A stretch of DNA of 64,000 nt from Azadirachta indica (GCA_022749755.1 CM040446.1:18104884-18168883), one strand, 5' to 3'. Numbered from the stretch's first letter, positions 34,483-48,545 are shown. Numbers and translations: made by a program. The notes: generated by a model from the letters alone, not told the origin.

Positions 34483-37465
34483 ATGGGTTTATCCTCATGT
34501 TTCTTCACATTCACGCACTTACTTCTTTCTCTCTTATTATTTCATTCTGCACTTGCTCATTTTGCTTCTTCTAACAAGCCACTCTGTCATGAAGATGAGC
34601 GTTCTATGTTGTTGCAATTCAAGGAAAGCCTTATGACTAACGAGAGTGCCTTATCTTTCTATCAGGATGACCCATGTCGTCCTAAGTCCAAATCATGGAT
34701 GTCAGTAGAAGGAGACGTTGATTGTTGCTCATGGGATGGTGTCGAGTGCAATGAAAAAACTGGCCATGTCACCAAGCTTGACCTCTCAAATAGCTGCCTC
34801 TACGGCACTATTAACTCTAGCAATACCCTTTTCCACCTTGTACACCTCAAGTGGCTTAATCTTGCTTACAATGACTTTCTTTTCTCTAAAATCCCTTTTG
34901 CAATCAAGAACCTTTCAGAGTTATCATACTTAAACTTCTCTGGTTCTTTCTTTTCTGGTCAGATACCTATTGAAATCCTTGAGCTCTCCAAGTTGGTGTC
35001 CCTTGATTTATCACGAAATGTAGATTTTCGCCATTTTCATCTTGAACTGATCCAAAAGCCAAGTCTAGAAAATCTATTTGAGAAGCTAGGTAACCTGAAA
35101 AAGCTTGATCTTAGTGCTGTGGTAATTGCTTCTTCGATACCTCATAACTTGGTGAATCTATCTAATTCCTTGACATTTTTATCTCTGCAATTTTGCCTTT
35201 TGCGAGGTAAATTCTCATTCTATTTTTTGTTTAACTTGTTAAGCCATCTGACGTTGTGATGGATACTAATGATTTTCTTCTATTTTTCAGGAAAAATTCC
35301 ATCTTCACTCGGTAACCTCACGAAACTCGTCCATTTAGACCTTTCAATGAATGAATTATCCGATAAGTTGCCTGCTACCGCTGGAAATCTTGATTCTTTG
35401 GAAGTGCTTGACCTTTCAAATAATGAATTTTCAAGCGAGGTACCTGCTTCCATTGGAAATCTTCATTTTTTAGATGACCTAGACCTTTCATCGAATGGAT
35501 TTTCAGGTCAGTTGCCTACAACTATTGGAAATCTTAGTTCTTTGAAACGATTGCACCTATTCTGGTGCACTTTCTCGGGCAAACTTCCACCTTCACTAGG
35601 TAATCTTACCCAACTACGTTCATTGGCCCTTCCATTGAATAAGTTTGCGGGTGAATTACCTGCTTCCATTGGAAGTATCGAGCTACTAGAAGATTTGAGA
35701 ATTTGGGGATGCAATTTCTCAGGTCAAATTCCGTTATCACTCAGTAATCTTACCCGGCTTTCTACGCTAGATCTTTCTTATAATAACTTTAGTGGCTCAA
35801 TAGACCTGCATATGTTTCTCAGTAAACTAAAAGACTTGTCTGTTTTATATCTCTCATCAAACAATTTATCATTGATTACCAAAACCACTATCAATACCAT
35901 TTCCAAGAAATTTATGTACGTAGGATTACGGTCATGCAACATTGCTGAGTTTCCGATTTTCTTGAAAAACCAACATCAGTTGCTGACGCTTGACCTTTCC
36001 TCCAACAAAATAAAAGGTGAAGTACCTGCGTGGGTGTTGAACGTTAGTGTAGAGAGTTTTGACGAACCAAAGATAATGGTATTGAACCTTTCTTTCAACC
36101 TTCTAACCGGGTTTCATGATCAATATCCAATTATTCCTTCAGAGAGCAGCGGTATACTCACTTTAGACCTTAGATCAAATAATTTGCAAGGACCACTCCC
36201 AGTTCCACCCATCCACACCTTCAGCTATCTAGTTTCAAACAACAATCTAACGGGGCAAATTCCGACATGGATATGCAAATTACATAGGCTTCTGGCTCTT
36301 GATTTGTCTTACAATAACTTAAGTGGTAATCTTCCTCAATGTTTGGGCAGTTTTAGTCCTGGACTCTTGATCTTACAACTAAGCAGGAATAAGTTTTCCG
36401 GAAGTATTCCTCAAACCTTTTTGAATGGATCTTTGAAAATGATTGATCTAAGCTACAATCTACTGCAAGGAAGAATTCCGAGATCGTTGGCCAATTGTAC
36501 AATGTTAGAATATCTTAATCTTGGGAACAATCAAATCAATGATATTTTCCCCTCGTGGCTGGAAACTCTTCCAAACTTACAGGTTCTAATTCTGAGAGCC
36601 AACAATTTACATGGTATAATTGGAAAAGGTAAGAGAGCTTGTGGGTTTCCCAAACTTCGAATTATTGATCTCTCCAACAATGAATTCGTAGGAAAGCTTC
36701 CATCAAATTTTTTCCAGTGTCTGAATGCCATGAAATTTGTCAATAAAAGTGAGCTGAGTTATATGCAAGATATAATACCTAGAACTACGGTATTTGGCAC
36801 TAATGACGATTTTGATTTTTATGATTACTCCCTCACATTGAGTAACAAGGGCTTAATGATGGCATATGGAAAGATCTCCAACATCCTTGTGGCCATTACT
36901 CTCTCCGGCAACAAATTTGATGGAGAGATTCCAACATCTGTTGCCAATTTAAGGGAAGTTCAAAGCCTCAATCTTTCCCACAACAGTCTCCGGGGTCATA
37001 TTCCATCCCAGTTAACCAACATAACCAGCTTAGAATCATTGGATCTCTCAAACAACAAGCTTTCAGGACAGATTCCTCAAAGTCTCATCGAGCTCACATT
37101 TCTTGGAATTTTTAATGTCTCCCACAACAATCTCACAGGTCCAATACCTCAGGGAAACCAATTTACTCTATTTGATAACAGTTCGTTTGATGGAAACTTG
37201 GGATTGTGTGGAAAACCTTTATCAAGAAAATGTGAGAACGATTCTAAGCCCAACGAAAATGAAGATGTTCCAGACTCGGAGTCTTCATTTGCATTGGATT
37301 GGAAAATAGCTCTGATTGGTTATTCGAGTGGACTTATTGTTGGAGTGAGTGATTCTTGGGCTTAACTTCAGCACTGGAATACAAGAATGGTTTGTGGAGA
37401 AAATACTGGGGAGGCGATCAAAAAGGAGGAGGAGCAAGCAGAGACGTAGAAGCAGAATGGAATGA
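34483..37465 (+). pseudogene. RLP-D: near-intact receptor-like protein, frameshift in membrane helix
   Basis: Exon 1 is 34483-35206, the intron is 35207-35290 and exon 2 starts at 35291. The frame is open for about 932 residues: signal peptide MGLSSCFFTFTHLLLSLLLF, N-cap CHEDERSMLLQF and CCSWDGVEC, LRRs, island, C-cap GLCGKPLSRKC and acidic NENEDVPDSESSF. Inside the helix GAGT is duplicated (37343-37350), so IALIGYSSGLIVGV is followed by SDSWA and a stop at 37363-37365. The original last half of the helix and the basic tail remain readable in another frame to 37465. It has the fewest LRRs of copies A-D (no extra 72-nt unit). It is the best candidate in the window for a gene that still makes a long product, probably secreted or weakly anchored. 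A single indel like this should be checked against reads. Confidence 0.88.
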
Positions 37466-37681
37466 AGTTTTCTTAATTTGTATTGTTGGAATAATTGCAG
37501 CCACAAAATGGCTCTCAAGCTTAGATTACTATTTGATTTGTACTTCCACAGAAAATAATGTTGCTGCAGATGTCTTAGTGCTGCGGTGTAATGATTTTAT
37601 CACAGGGCGGATTAGACCTCAACTGAGATGCAGTCTTTCTAATCAATCTTTTTTAGTGTTTTAGAACAAATTTATAACAGC

Positions 37682-40080
37682 TAAGTCTTTCTGATCAATC
37701 TTTTTTGGTCGTCCTAATTCTATTTCCTTCATTTGCAGTCTGTTATAGCATAGCATTAGCGATCGTTAATCATACAAGTGTATGTTTTGGTCGTTCAAGA
37801 ATGGTATTAATGTCATAGCTGCCTCTCCTTTCTTCTTGTCCACAACTTTAGAATTAGTTTTCATTCACGACATGCTTGAATATTGTGCAGATATATAACC
37901 ACTTTATATTTTTCTTTATTAGAAGTCCTTTTATAAATATTAAAAAAATAGCTCAAATCTCTGCAATGCGAACAAATGATAATAAGAAATATATATATAT
38001 ATCACCTTAGTAGATTTTACAATGTTTTCGATAATTACAAATGCACGCTTTATATATTTTAAATTAATTATCACTGTTATATTTTAAACATGTTGGATTG
38101 ATAATCCATTTTTATTTTCCACTTATTAATTGCGAAGCAGCTTTACCTTATCAAGTTCCCTTAAATTTCTTATATATAGAAACTACTTTATATATCTTTT
38201 AGCATTATTGAAAATTTTTCATATAATTATTTCTTTATGTGAGGTGGCTCCTTCTGTTAGAGTAAAATTAATTCAGTATTGATGTCACCAGAGAGATGAG
38301 GCAAAGCTTTATCTCTATTGCTATAGTAAAGTGTTTTCATTCTATTGCACCAAAAATAACAATGAGAAATATTGTAATCCTGTTATATTTTGTATATTAT
38401 ATTTTTTTAAAATATTTATCTATTAAGATATTATGCAAATGTTTTCATATCATATATAGTAATTTTGTTGTTATAATTTCTATATTATTATGTCAATAAT
38501 TTTCAATAATTATAAATACAAAATTTTGTCATGCTTATGAGACACGGGCTCCAAATTTATGAACCCAATCAAATCATATGCAATGGGAAAGGTAAATAGA
38601 AAAGAATATCCAATTCGAAGTAAAAAGCTTTACATTTGGAAAAAGAAAAAAGGAAAAATAATGAATGTTTGCTGTCACAATTCGTCAAGGAATCTTGCCT
38701 CCAATTTCTTATTCTAGAAGGTCCGGAAAGACTAGACCCGTAGAAAATGCTTATAATTAATTTTTACCAAAAAATTATGTCTCTTAACTTCACTTTGCTA
38801 CAGTATTTTGTAGAATACTTAAAGAATTGAGTTGACTACTAATGCAATAGAGTGTCTGCTCTGCCCTTTGATTTTGCAAAAAAGTTTAGCCCATCTCTTG
38901 CGTTCACCACTGAATTATTTATTAGATTCATAATTGTTTTGTAATAATAAAACATGATAGTCAACAGCCAGAAGGCTTGAAGAATTCAATATATAAACTT
39001 TTTTAAATTAATAATAAATTCAAGTAATTTATATAAATTAATTTTAAATAACCGCCAACCATGTTAAAAAAATATAACAAACGATATCCATACATGCTAC
39101 TATATATAATTACATAATTGTATTAACATTAGTTTTTCAAGTTTTTTTAAGAAATAATTTTTTAATTAAAATGGTATAAAACTATAATTTTTAAATTTTA
39201 CCTCTCCCGTAACACTTAAACTCGTGAAAAAGTTAAGCCACGTACAACAAGTTTAATATTAGAAAAAATTATTATTAATAGAATTTATCATGGAAACCAA
39301 AATATATAATGACTATCGAATCATCAATTACAATACACGTATAGTAAAAAATTTGCCATTTCGTTAACGTAATTAATTAAAACAGTTGATTTCCTGAATT
39401 AAATTTGTAGCCCCGTGTCCTACAAGCATGATTAAATTTTTTTATTGACTTAACCTATTCCACGGATTTCTCTTCACCTTTTAAATCTCAAATCTAAATA
39501 ATTAATTTTGTTACAGTAGCTTGATTCGCAATCAGTGAGTACAAAATAGAAGTGGACTAGCCATCCAACACGTTTGAAAAATAACAATGATAATTTATAT
39601 AAATCATGTATTTATAATTATTGAAACCATTGCAAAATCTCTAAGATGATATATGATTTCTTTGTATTATTTGTTTGCATTGCACAGAGATTTGAATTAT
39701 CTTTTTTAATATTTACAAAAGAATTTTTTAATAAAAAAATTGTAGTAAAAATATAAGATGCTTAGAACTTTCTCATTATTAATTGTGGGCAATAAAATGA
39801 AAAGGTTATAGCTCATTTCTCACATTTAATGTTGAAACTAATGAGTTTGACAGAAAGTATCTGCACAATATTTAAGCGTGTCGTGAATGAAAATTAATCC
39901 TAAAGTTCTGGCAATGAAATCGGGACAAATTGAAGTAAAAGGAAAGGCAGATTGGGAATACTACTCTCTTTGAACGACCAATAATATATTTGTATGATTT
40001 GACAGATTGCTATCCTATAATAAAACAAACAGTAAATGTAAACGGGACTAGCATTGGAAGGACCATAAAGACTGGAAGCA
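37682..40080. repeat. long inverted repeat in the spacer after RLP-D
   Basis: Left arm about 37682-38162, right arm about 39516-40080, same anchors as the other spacers. The right arm lacks the GAAGGACTTGACTAGC portion because of a local deletion near 39517. No gene is seen in 37466-40174. Confidence 0.7.
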
Positions 40081-40174
40081 TATGTAAGCCGTAAGCATGG
40101 TACAATGTCTATGAAGCGAGCGAAATTCTCAGATATCTCGTTCATCTAGAAAGATTATACTGATCTTTATTAAG

Positions 40175-40440
40175 AAATTATGGGTTTATCAATCTGTTTC
40201 TTTACGAAACTTGTCGTCCTTGCATGGATTATTTGAGAGAGCAAATGGCCATAAGTTCGTCAAAATAGCCTAAACATGGTGGAATATATTATATGACCTT
40301 GGAGATTGTCATTGGACAGGATGAGAATTTGAAGCACCTCCGTGTTATTGAAGATGTTGAAACCTTTCCATTAAATCGATTGCCCAAAAGAATAATATTC
40401 ATGAGGAGTTGTGAGATCATTTCATATGCCATCAAGTAAT
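40175..40440 (+). pseudogene. unidentified relic ORF upstream of RLP-E
   Basis: Second copy of the relic at 33776. Recognisable text is CMDYLREQMAISSSK, a TAG in place of a Glu codon near 40267, then PKHGGIYYMTLEIVIGQDEN and RLPKRIIF. Differences from the first copy are spread over all codon positions, which argues against selection for a protein. Confidence 0.35.
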
Positions 40441-40802
40441 TTATTGCCTTTGTTATTCATTATCAGTGAGTACTAGTAAATTGTAATTTATCTACTTGTA
40501 TCAGACAAATGCATGATTTGATATGCAATTCCAATAAACAAAGATTTTTATGATTTGTGAATTTAAAAATAAATTATATATATTTATATAATTAGCATAT
40601 TAGAGTCCCTAAATCATGTTAAGAAGAGGTGCAGGACTTCAATTAGCAAATGTAATGAAATGAATGCTAATTACGATCGATTATGACTAGTCAATTTTAA
40701 AACAAATGTATATTAATTGAATGTTTGATTATTTAATTTTAAAGTTACTATCATGACTAATTAATTTTATAATTTTGAAAAGAAACGTTCCTGCCAATTG
40801 CC

Positions 40803-40810
40803 TATAAAAG
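40803..40810 (+). promoter_or_regulatory. TATA box of RLP-E
   Basis: TATAAAAG lies 72 bp before the ATG. The leader keeps TGAGTCAGAC but has lost part of the palindrome through a short deletion. Confidence 0.7.
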
Positions 40811-40874
40811 TGAAACAAAATCTACTCACCTTGTTCATCTGAGTCAGACAGCCTAATTTATTTTCTAAGATATT

Positions 40875-43648
40875 ATGGGTTTATCCTCATGTTTCTTCGC
40901 ATTCAGGCACTTACATCTTTCACTCTTATTATTTCATTCTGCAGTTGCTCATTTTGCTTCTTCTAACAAGACACTCTGTCATGAAGATGAGCGTTCTATG
41001 TTGTTGCAATTCAAGGAAAGCCTTATGATTAATAAGCATCCCTCATGTCGTCCAAAGTCTGCATCATGGAAGTCATCAGGAGGAGATGTTGATTGTTGCG
41101 CATGGGATGGTGTCAAGTGCAATGAAAAAACTGGCCGTGTGATCAAGCTCGACCTCTCAAATAGCTGCCTCTATGGCACTATTAACTCTAGCAATACCCT
41201 TTTCCACCTTGTACAACTTAAGTGGCTAAATCTTGCTGATAATTACTTTAGTTTCTTTAAAATCCCTTTTGCAATCAAGAACCTTTCAGAGTTGTCATAC
41301 TTAGACCTCTCTGGGTCTTTCTTTTCTGGTCAGATACCATTTGAAATCCTTGAGCTCTCTAAGTTGGTGTCCCTTGATTTATCAGGAAGTCCAGATTTTC
41401 GCCCTCTTCAACTCCAAAAGCCAAGTCTAGAAAATCTACTTGAGAAGTTAGGTAACCGAAAAAGCTTGATCTTAGTGGTGCGGAAATTGCTTCTTCGATA
41501 CCTCATAACTTGGCGAATCAATCTAATTCCTTGACATTTTTATCTCTGTAAAGTTGCCTTTTGCAAGGTAAATTCTCATTCTATTTTTTGTTTAATATGC
41601 TATGCCATCTGAGCGTTGCAATTGATACCAATGATTTTCTTCTATTTTTCAGGAAAAATTCCTTCTTCATTTGGTAACCTAACGAAACTCGTCCATTTAG
41701 ACCTTTCAATGAATGAACTATCAGATAAGTTAACTACTTCTATTGGAAATCTTGATTCTTTGGAAACGCTTGACCTTTCAGATAATAAATTTTCAAGCGA
41801 GCTACCTGCTTCACTGGGTAATCTTACCCCACTATGGTACCTGGGCCTTTCACATAATAACTTTGCAGGCGAATTGCCTGCTTCCATTGGAAGTATTAAG
41901 CCGCTGGAAATATTTCAAATCGATAATTGCAATTTCTCACGTCAAATTTCGTTACCACTCAGTAATCTTACCCAGCTTGTCTATCTAGATCTTTCTCATA
42001 ATAACTTTTGTGGCACAATGGAGCTGGATACATTTCTTAGTAAACTAAAACACTTGTTTTTTTTAAGTTTGTCATCAAACAAATTATCATTGCTTACCCA
42101 AACCACTATTAATACCACTTCCAAGGAACTTAGGACCGTAGGACTACGGTCATGCAACATGACTGAGTTTCCAGGTTTCTTGAAAAACCAGCATCAGTTA
42201 GAGGTACTTGACCTTTCCTCCAACAAAATAAAAGGCAAAGTACCTGGGTGGTTGTTGAACATAACTGCAGAGGGTTTAAGCCTATTGAACCTTTCTTTTT
42301 AACCGGGTTTCATGATCAACATCCAACTGTTCTTGCAACGACCGCTCTTTTCACCTTAGACCTTAGCTCTAATAATTTGCAAGGACCACTCCCAATTCCA
42401 CCTACCCAAACCTTAAGCTATCTAGTTTCAAACAACTGCTTGATAGGGGAAATTCCGACATGGATATGCAAATTAAATTTGCTTGTAGATCTTGATTTGT
42501 CCTACAATAACTTAAGTGGCGAGCTTCCTCAATGTTTAGGCAATATTAACTCTCGACTCGAGATATTACAACTAAAAGGGAACAAGTTTTTCGGAAGTAG
42601 TCCTCAAACCTTTTTGAATGGATCAGATCTCAGGATGGTTGATCTAAGCTATAATTTACTGCAAGGAAGAATTCCGAGATCGTTGGCCAATTGTAGAATG
42701 TTAGAATTTCTTAATCTTGGGAACAATCAAATCAATCATATTTTTCCCTTATGGCTGGGAACTCTTCCAGACTTACAGGTTCTCGTTCTGAGAGCCAACA
42801 ATTTACATGGTATAATTGGAAAAGCTAAGAGAGCTTATGGGTTTCCCAAACTTCGAATTATCGATCTCTCTAACAATGAGTTCGTGGGAAAGCTTCCATC
42901 AATTTTTTTCCAGTGCTTGAATGCCATGAAAGTTGTCAATAAAAGTGAGCTAAGATATATGGATGATTTCATTAGCTCTATGTCAATTGGCAGTGACGAT
43001 GCTCCTAATTATGATTACTCCCTGACCTTGAGTAACAAGGGCGTCATGATGACATATGGAAAGATCTCCAACATCCTTGTGGCCATTATTATCTCGGGAA
43101 ATAAATTTGATGGAGAGATTCCAACATCCATTGCTTGTTTAAGGGAACTTCAAATTCTCAACTTTTCCAACAATAATCTCCAAGGTCAAATCCCATCATC
43201 TTTAAGCGACCTAGTCAACTTAGAATCATTGGATCTCTCAAGCAACAAGTTTTCAGGACAGATCCCTCAAAATCTCATCGAGCTCATATTTCTAGAAATT
43301 TTTAATGTTTCCAACAATAATCTCCCAGGTCCAATACCTCAGGGAAACCAATTTACTCTATTTGATAATAGTTCGTTTGATGGAAACTTGGGATTGTGTG
43401 GAAAACCTTTGTCAAGAAAATGTGAGAATGATCCTAGGACGAACGAAAATGAAGATGTTCCAGATTCAAAGTTTCCATTTGCATTGGATTGGAAAATAGC
43501 TCTAATCGGTTATTCGAGTGGACTTATTGTTGGAGTGATTCTTGGCCTCAACTTCAGCACCGGAATACAAGAATGGTTTGTGGAGAAAATATTGGGGAGG
43601 CGATCAAAAAGGAGGAGAAAGCAGAGACTTAGAAGTAGAATGGAATAA
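40875..43648 (+). pseudogene. RLP-E: disrupted, shorter receptor-like protein
   Basis: Exon 1 is 40875-41567, the intron is 41568-41652 and exon 2 is 41653-43648. The signal peptide, N-cap (CHEDERSMLLQF, CCAWDGVKC), LRRs, island (NKSELRYMDDFI...), C-cap, helix and tail (ending RRRKQRLRSRME) are all present. Lesions: 1-nt deletion near 41457 (GGTAACCGAAA versus GGTAACCTGAAA), TAA at 41549-41551 for Gln, and a 7-nt deletion near 42298 that ends the first exon-2 frame at 42302. From there to 43648 the frame is open. It lacks about two LRRs present in A-D in the first half of exon 2. Protein text and 3' flank are distinct from A-D and closest to the orphan tails. Confidence 0.88.
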
Positions 43649-45594
43649 AGTTTTCTTAATTTGTATTGTTGGAATAATTGCAGCCACAAAATGGCTCTCA
43701 TGCTTAGATTACTGTTTAAGTTGTACTTCTACAGAAAATAATATTGCTGCAAATGTCTTAGGGCTGTGGTGTAATGATTTTTGAGTTACAGATTTTCTTA
43801 TTTTTATGAATTTCTACGTACCTTTTAATTCTATGCATTAGTTTTTTAGTAGAATCTTCTTTATTTTTAATTTATATATATTAAGGTGTAAATTAAGTTG
43901 ATTTTAGTTTTATATTAATAAAAATTGTGATATTAATAAAAATTTTATTTCAAGGTCACTATGTAATTCTCTTGTCTCAATTATTAACAGACAAGTATAT
44001 TGTTAAACCATTTTAATTAAAAAATTATTTCTTGAATATCACTATTATATGAGATAAACGAGTTTTACACTTCCAAAAAATATTTGCAAAACAAGGAGTA
44101 GTATTTTCTTCATATTATTTTGGTAATCATAAAATATTAAAGAAATTAAATTACACTGAAAGTAGGACAGTAATTGAGAAATGTTTTTTGCCCACATTGT
44201 TCTTCGCACTATTATCTAGTTTTATTTTGCAAATTACTGAAGCTAAGTCTTTCTAGTCAAATCTTTTTGGTCGTCCCAATGCTAGTATTCCACTTTCAAA
44301 TTTACAATGTGTTATAGCATAGAATTAGTCATTCAATAATGGTAGTATTGTCATAGCTGCCTCTCCTTTCTTCTTGCCCACAACTTCAGAATTAATTTTC
44401 ATTCACTACGTCCCCGAATATTGCGCAGATATATGTCAAGCCAATTAATTCAACATTGGACGTGGGAAATGTGGTATACCCCTTTCATTTATTGCTCCAA
44501 AATAAATAATTAATAAGAAAATTAACCACCTTATATTTTTCTTTTTATTAAAAGTCCTTTTATAAATATTAAAAATAACTCAAATCTCTGAAATGCAAAC
44601 TAGTAATAATAATAATAAGAAATCATATATCAACACAGGAGATTTTACAATATTTTCAATAATTATAAATACATGCTTCATATATTTTGAATTAATTATC
44701 ACTATTATTTTTCAAAATGTTAGATTGCTAATCTAATTTTATTTTCTACTTACTGATTGCGAATCAGCTGTAACTAGTCAAGTTCCTTTAAATTTTTTAT
44801 AAATTAATTTTTTTTATATAAACTGCATATATTTTTTTTTAATATTATTGCAAAATTTCATATAATGATTTCTTCGGGTGAGTTGGCTACTTCTATTAGA
44901 GTAAAATTAATTCAGTATTCCTGCGATAGAAGGGGTTAAAGCTTTATATATTACTATAATAAAGTCTTTTGATTCTATTGCCCATAAATAACAATGAGAA
45001 ATAAATTAATCACGTTATATTTTGTATGATATTTTTTTTAAAATAAATATCTATTAACATATCATGCAAATGTTTTCGTATGATATATAGTAATTTTGTT
45101 GTTACAATTTCTATAATATTATGTGAAAAATTTTCAACAATTATAAATACAAAATTTGTCATGCTTATGGGATACGGGCTCCAAATTTATGAACCCAATC
45201 AAATCATATGTAATGGGAAGGGTAAATGGAAAAGGATATCGAATTCGAAGTAAAAAGATTTACATTAAAAAAAAAAAGAAGAAAAAACAATGAATTTTTG
45301 CTGCAACAATTAGTCAAGGACGCTTCCTCCATTTTTTTTATTCTGGAGGGTTCGAAAAGACTAGACTTGACTAACAATAGAAAATGTCTATAATTAATTT
45401 AATTTTACAAAGAAATTATATCTCTTGACTTGGCTGCAGAGTAATTTTTACAAGACTTAAGGAATTGACTTGACTTTAGCAATGCAATAGAATGTCTGCT
45501 TTGCTCTTTGATTTTGAAAAAAGGTTTATCCCATCTGTCACGTTCACTCCTGAATTATCTATTAGATTCATAATTGATTTCTAATAATACGACA

Positions 45595-46541
45595 GGGAAA
45601 TGGGGAGACACCACCCTCAAACTTCACCCAAAAATAAATACTTCCTGAACATTTGGAATAAAGAAATATTTCCTAAAATTTAGATAAAAGAGAAATACTC
45701 CTCTAAAATTACCAATTTTTATACAAAATGATTATTGTACCTTTGAATACTTAAAAATGTACAAATATATCATTTTATCCCAATTATTAATATATAATGA
45801 CCAATGTAACCTTGTGATTTTAAAATAACATAATAAATTATATCTTTAATTAACAAACAAAAGTCATTTTAATAATTATACTTTAATTTTTAGAATTTTA
45901 TCCTAAAATATTATTATTTTAGACAATTTAATTTTATTATATTGATTTATTGTATATAAATCATTAAAATATATTATAAATAAACTTAAATTTTCATGTG
46001 AATAAAACACAATTTATTCTTAAATTAATATAATTTAAAATTTATTTTAATAGTTTGTGCATAATAAATAATGTAATAAGAAGAAAATTGTCTCAGTTTA
46101 TGTAGGTTTATAATATTAAATTTTCATGTGAATGAAACATATTTTTGTAAAACTAATATTTTTTAAGATCTATTTTAATGTTTTATGTACAATAAATTAA
46201 TATAATAAGATAAAATTATCTAAAGTAATAATAATTTAGAATAAAATTATAAAAAAATTAATGACATAATTGTTAAAAGAATTAAATTAAGAATATAATT
46301 TATTATAATATTTTAAAGTTAAAAGGTTATATTGGTCATTATATATTAATAATAGGAATAAAATAATTTATTGTTATGCTTTTTAAATATTTAAAAGTAT
46401 AATAATCATTTTGCATAGAAGTTAATAACTTTAGGGTTTTTTTTTTTTTTTCAAACTTGAAGGGGGTATTTCCTTTCCTTCAAACATGGGTGGGGTAATT
46501 CTCCTTTGACTTATTCTTGAGGGGGGTACTCTCAATTTCCC
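45595..46541. mobile_element. 947-bp foldback MITE, Mutator-like
   Basis: Bounded by GGGAAAT and ATTTCCC and flanked by a 10-bp near-perfect target duplication: TAATACGACA (45585-45594) and TAATACAACA (46542-46551). The sister spacers show the empty site (TAATAATACAACATAATAG near 22360). Almost the whole element is one imperfect palindrome: 45595-45830 pairs with 46320-46541, and complementarity continues inward, for example AAAATGATTATTGTAC against GTATAATAATCATTTT. It has no coding capacity. The target-duplication length and long terminal repeats fit non-autonomous Mutator-like elements. Confidence 0.8.
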
Positions 46542-47072
46542 TAATACAACATCATAGTCAACAGCCAGAAGATTTAAAGAATTGAATACATAAACTTTTT
46601 TAATTAATAATAAATTCAAGTAATTTATATAAATTTATTTTAAACAACTGCCAACCATGTTAAAGAATATAATAAACAATATCCATACATGATATTATAT
46701 ATAATTACATAAGTGTATTAACATTAGTTTTTTCAAGTGTTTTTTAAAAATTAATTCTTTAATTAAAATTGTTTAACACTATAATTTTTAAATTTTACCT
46801 CTCCCATTAGTACTTAAATTCATGAAAAGTTAAGCCTCATATAACCTGTTTAATATTAGAAAAAATTATTATTAATAAAATTTATCATATATTTTTTCAA
46901 AATAGTTATTTTCTAAAAATTAGATAATTTATTATTAAAATACATTGGATGCAATGCGAAAGGTATTGGGACATTTGATCCAGTCCCACTCACATCTTAA
47001 TCTTAGCTATAGAATTGACTTAAATGGTGTCCATTTGTTTCTATTTCACCTTTCAAATCTTAAAACAAAATA

Positions 47073-48545
47073 ACAGTGCCTGATCAATGATTCCAAAAAG
47101 TAAATTAATAAAATTTTATCTAGTTAGGAGTAGGAAACTTCACAAGTCTTTCTTTATACATATATTTTTAATTTTTTTTATAACGCATTTCGTTTTATAG
47201 CTGAGCTTTCAAATTTCCAGTTCAATCAAATTTTTGAATTACTAAAAATATATTGGGAGTTTATTAAAAATTTATATTACTATGCTAGCTTGTGAGAGAA
47301 AGGGGAAATTCAAGAAGCTGAAAGATGGAGACATGAAGTTTTGAGGATAAAAGCTCTCCAAATCTAGTTTTATCTCTCTCTTTATTTTATTTTATCTTAA
47401 ATTGAACAATTTTTATGTTTACTAAGACTATGTATTTGATTGTTGAATTTTTTATTGTTAAACTTGAACTCTATTTCATATATAGTTAAACTTATTTTTT
47501 AAGATAATGATTTAATTTATTTGAAGCATCCATTGTCTGATATTATGTGATTTTTTATTTGATATCTTATTTTGATTATTTATCATGCATAATGGTTAAT
47601 GTTTTAAATATCTAGCCAATATTTAAATGAATTGTGAACTAATATAAACTGAGAGATAATTATCAAGTATAAACTATGTGATAAATATCATAAATTGTAT
47701 ATTAAATAAAAATGTACTAATATGATTTATGTAATTTAATTCAAAATTATCACTAATCGTAATGCACTCTCACTTAATCAAATTTATATAGAGATATAGT
47801 AAACTTTTAGGTATAAAATAGTTTTAATTAATCTCGAAACTGTTGAATAGGATAGGATAATTAACTATCAATACTAGTATTAAATCAAAATAACGTCAAT
47901 AGAAAAATTGAATGCGACTAATTAAAATAAAATCATTGGCCCTCAATTTTTTCATTAATTGAATCTTTTAATTAGTTTGCTAAGTAGTTACTTTTTGTCT
48001 CTTTTAATTTGTAATTCAAATTGATAATTGATTCTTTAGATAAATTCAAAATTAATTATTTTCGATACTTAATTGATTGTGTTTCTCGTGAGATTGACAT
48101 TTTCTTATCACTATATTACTTATTACGGTCCCGTGCACTTATAGGTATCGTATACACACTCATAAATTATACAATAAAAGCAATTAAAATAATTAAAATG
48201 GTTAAAAAAATTGAGTCTACTAGAATCTTTTTCCGAAAATGGTATTTTCATCCATCAAAAATACAATAGACAAATTGCCCATAATACCAAAGTAATTAAT
48301 GTAGGTAAAATTAAAATTATATAATCAATGTAGGATCGATATATACATGTTATTAGTTTTTATTTTTTAAAGTTAAAATTATTTAAGTTTATTTAGCTGC
48401 AATATATAATTTAGTTTTTGTAGAACTGAAAATTTTATGTGAATTATAAGACTTGCAAGATTGAAATATTTAGCACAAACGTAATTTGAAATATCTTAGA
48501 CAAATTAATTTAAAAAACGAAGTTTATATATATAATAGTACATGT
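47073..48545 (+). repeat. dispersed spacer duplicate, copy 2 (partner 2371-3110)
   Basis: Collinear with 2371-3110 at both ends. It carries a roughly 880-bp central block (47296-48175) that the partner lacks. Confidence 0.75.
47296..48175. mobile_element. possible LTR-retroelement remnant
   Basis: This block is absent from the partner segment at 2371-3110. Its right part reads TTTCTCGTGAGATTGACATT, then CGGTCCCGTGCACTTATAGG, which resembles the conserved region near the 3' end of some plant LTRs. No open reading frame, clean terminal repeats or target duplication were found, so the assignment is tentative. Confidence 0.3.

Larger units (their letters stand above)
34483..40874 (+). repeat. 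short tandem unit S2 (6,392 bp)
   Basis: From the RLP-D start to the RLP-E start; same layout as S1, including the relic ORF near its right end. Confidence 0.8.
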
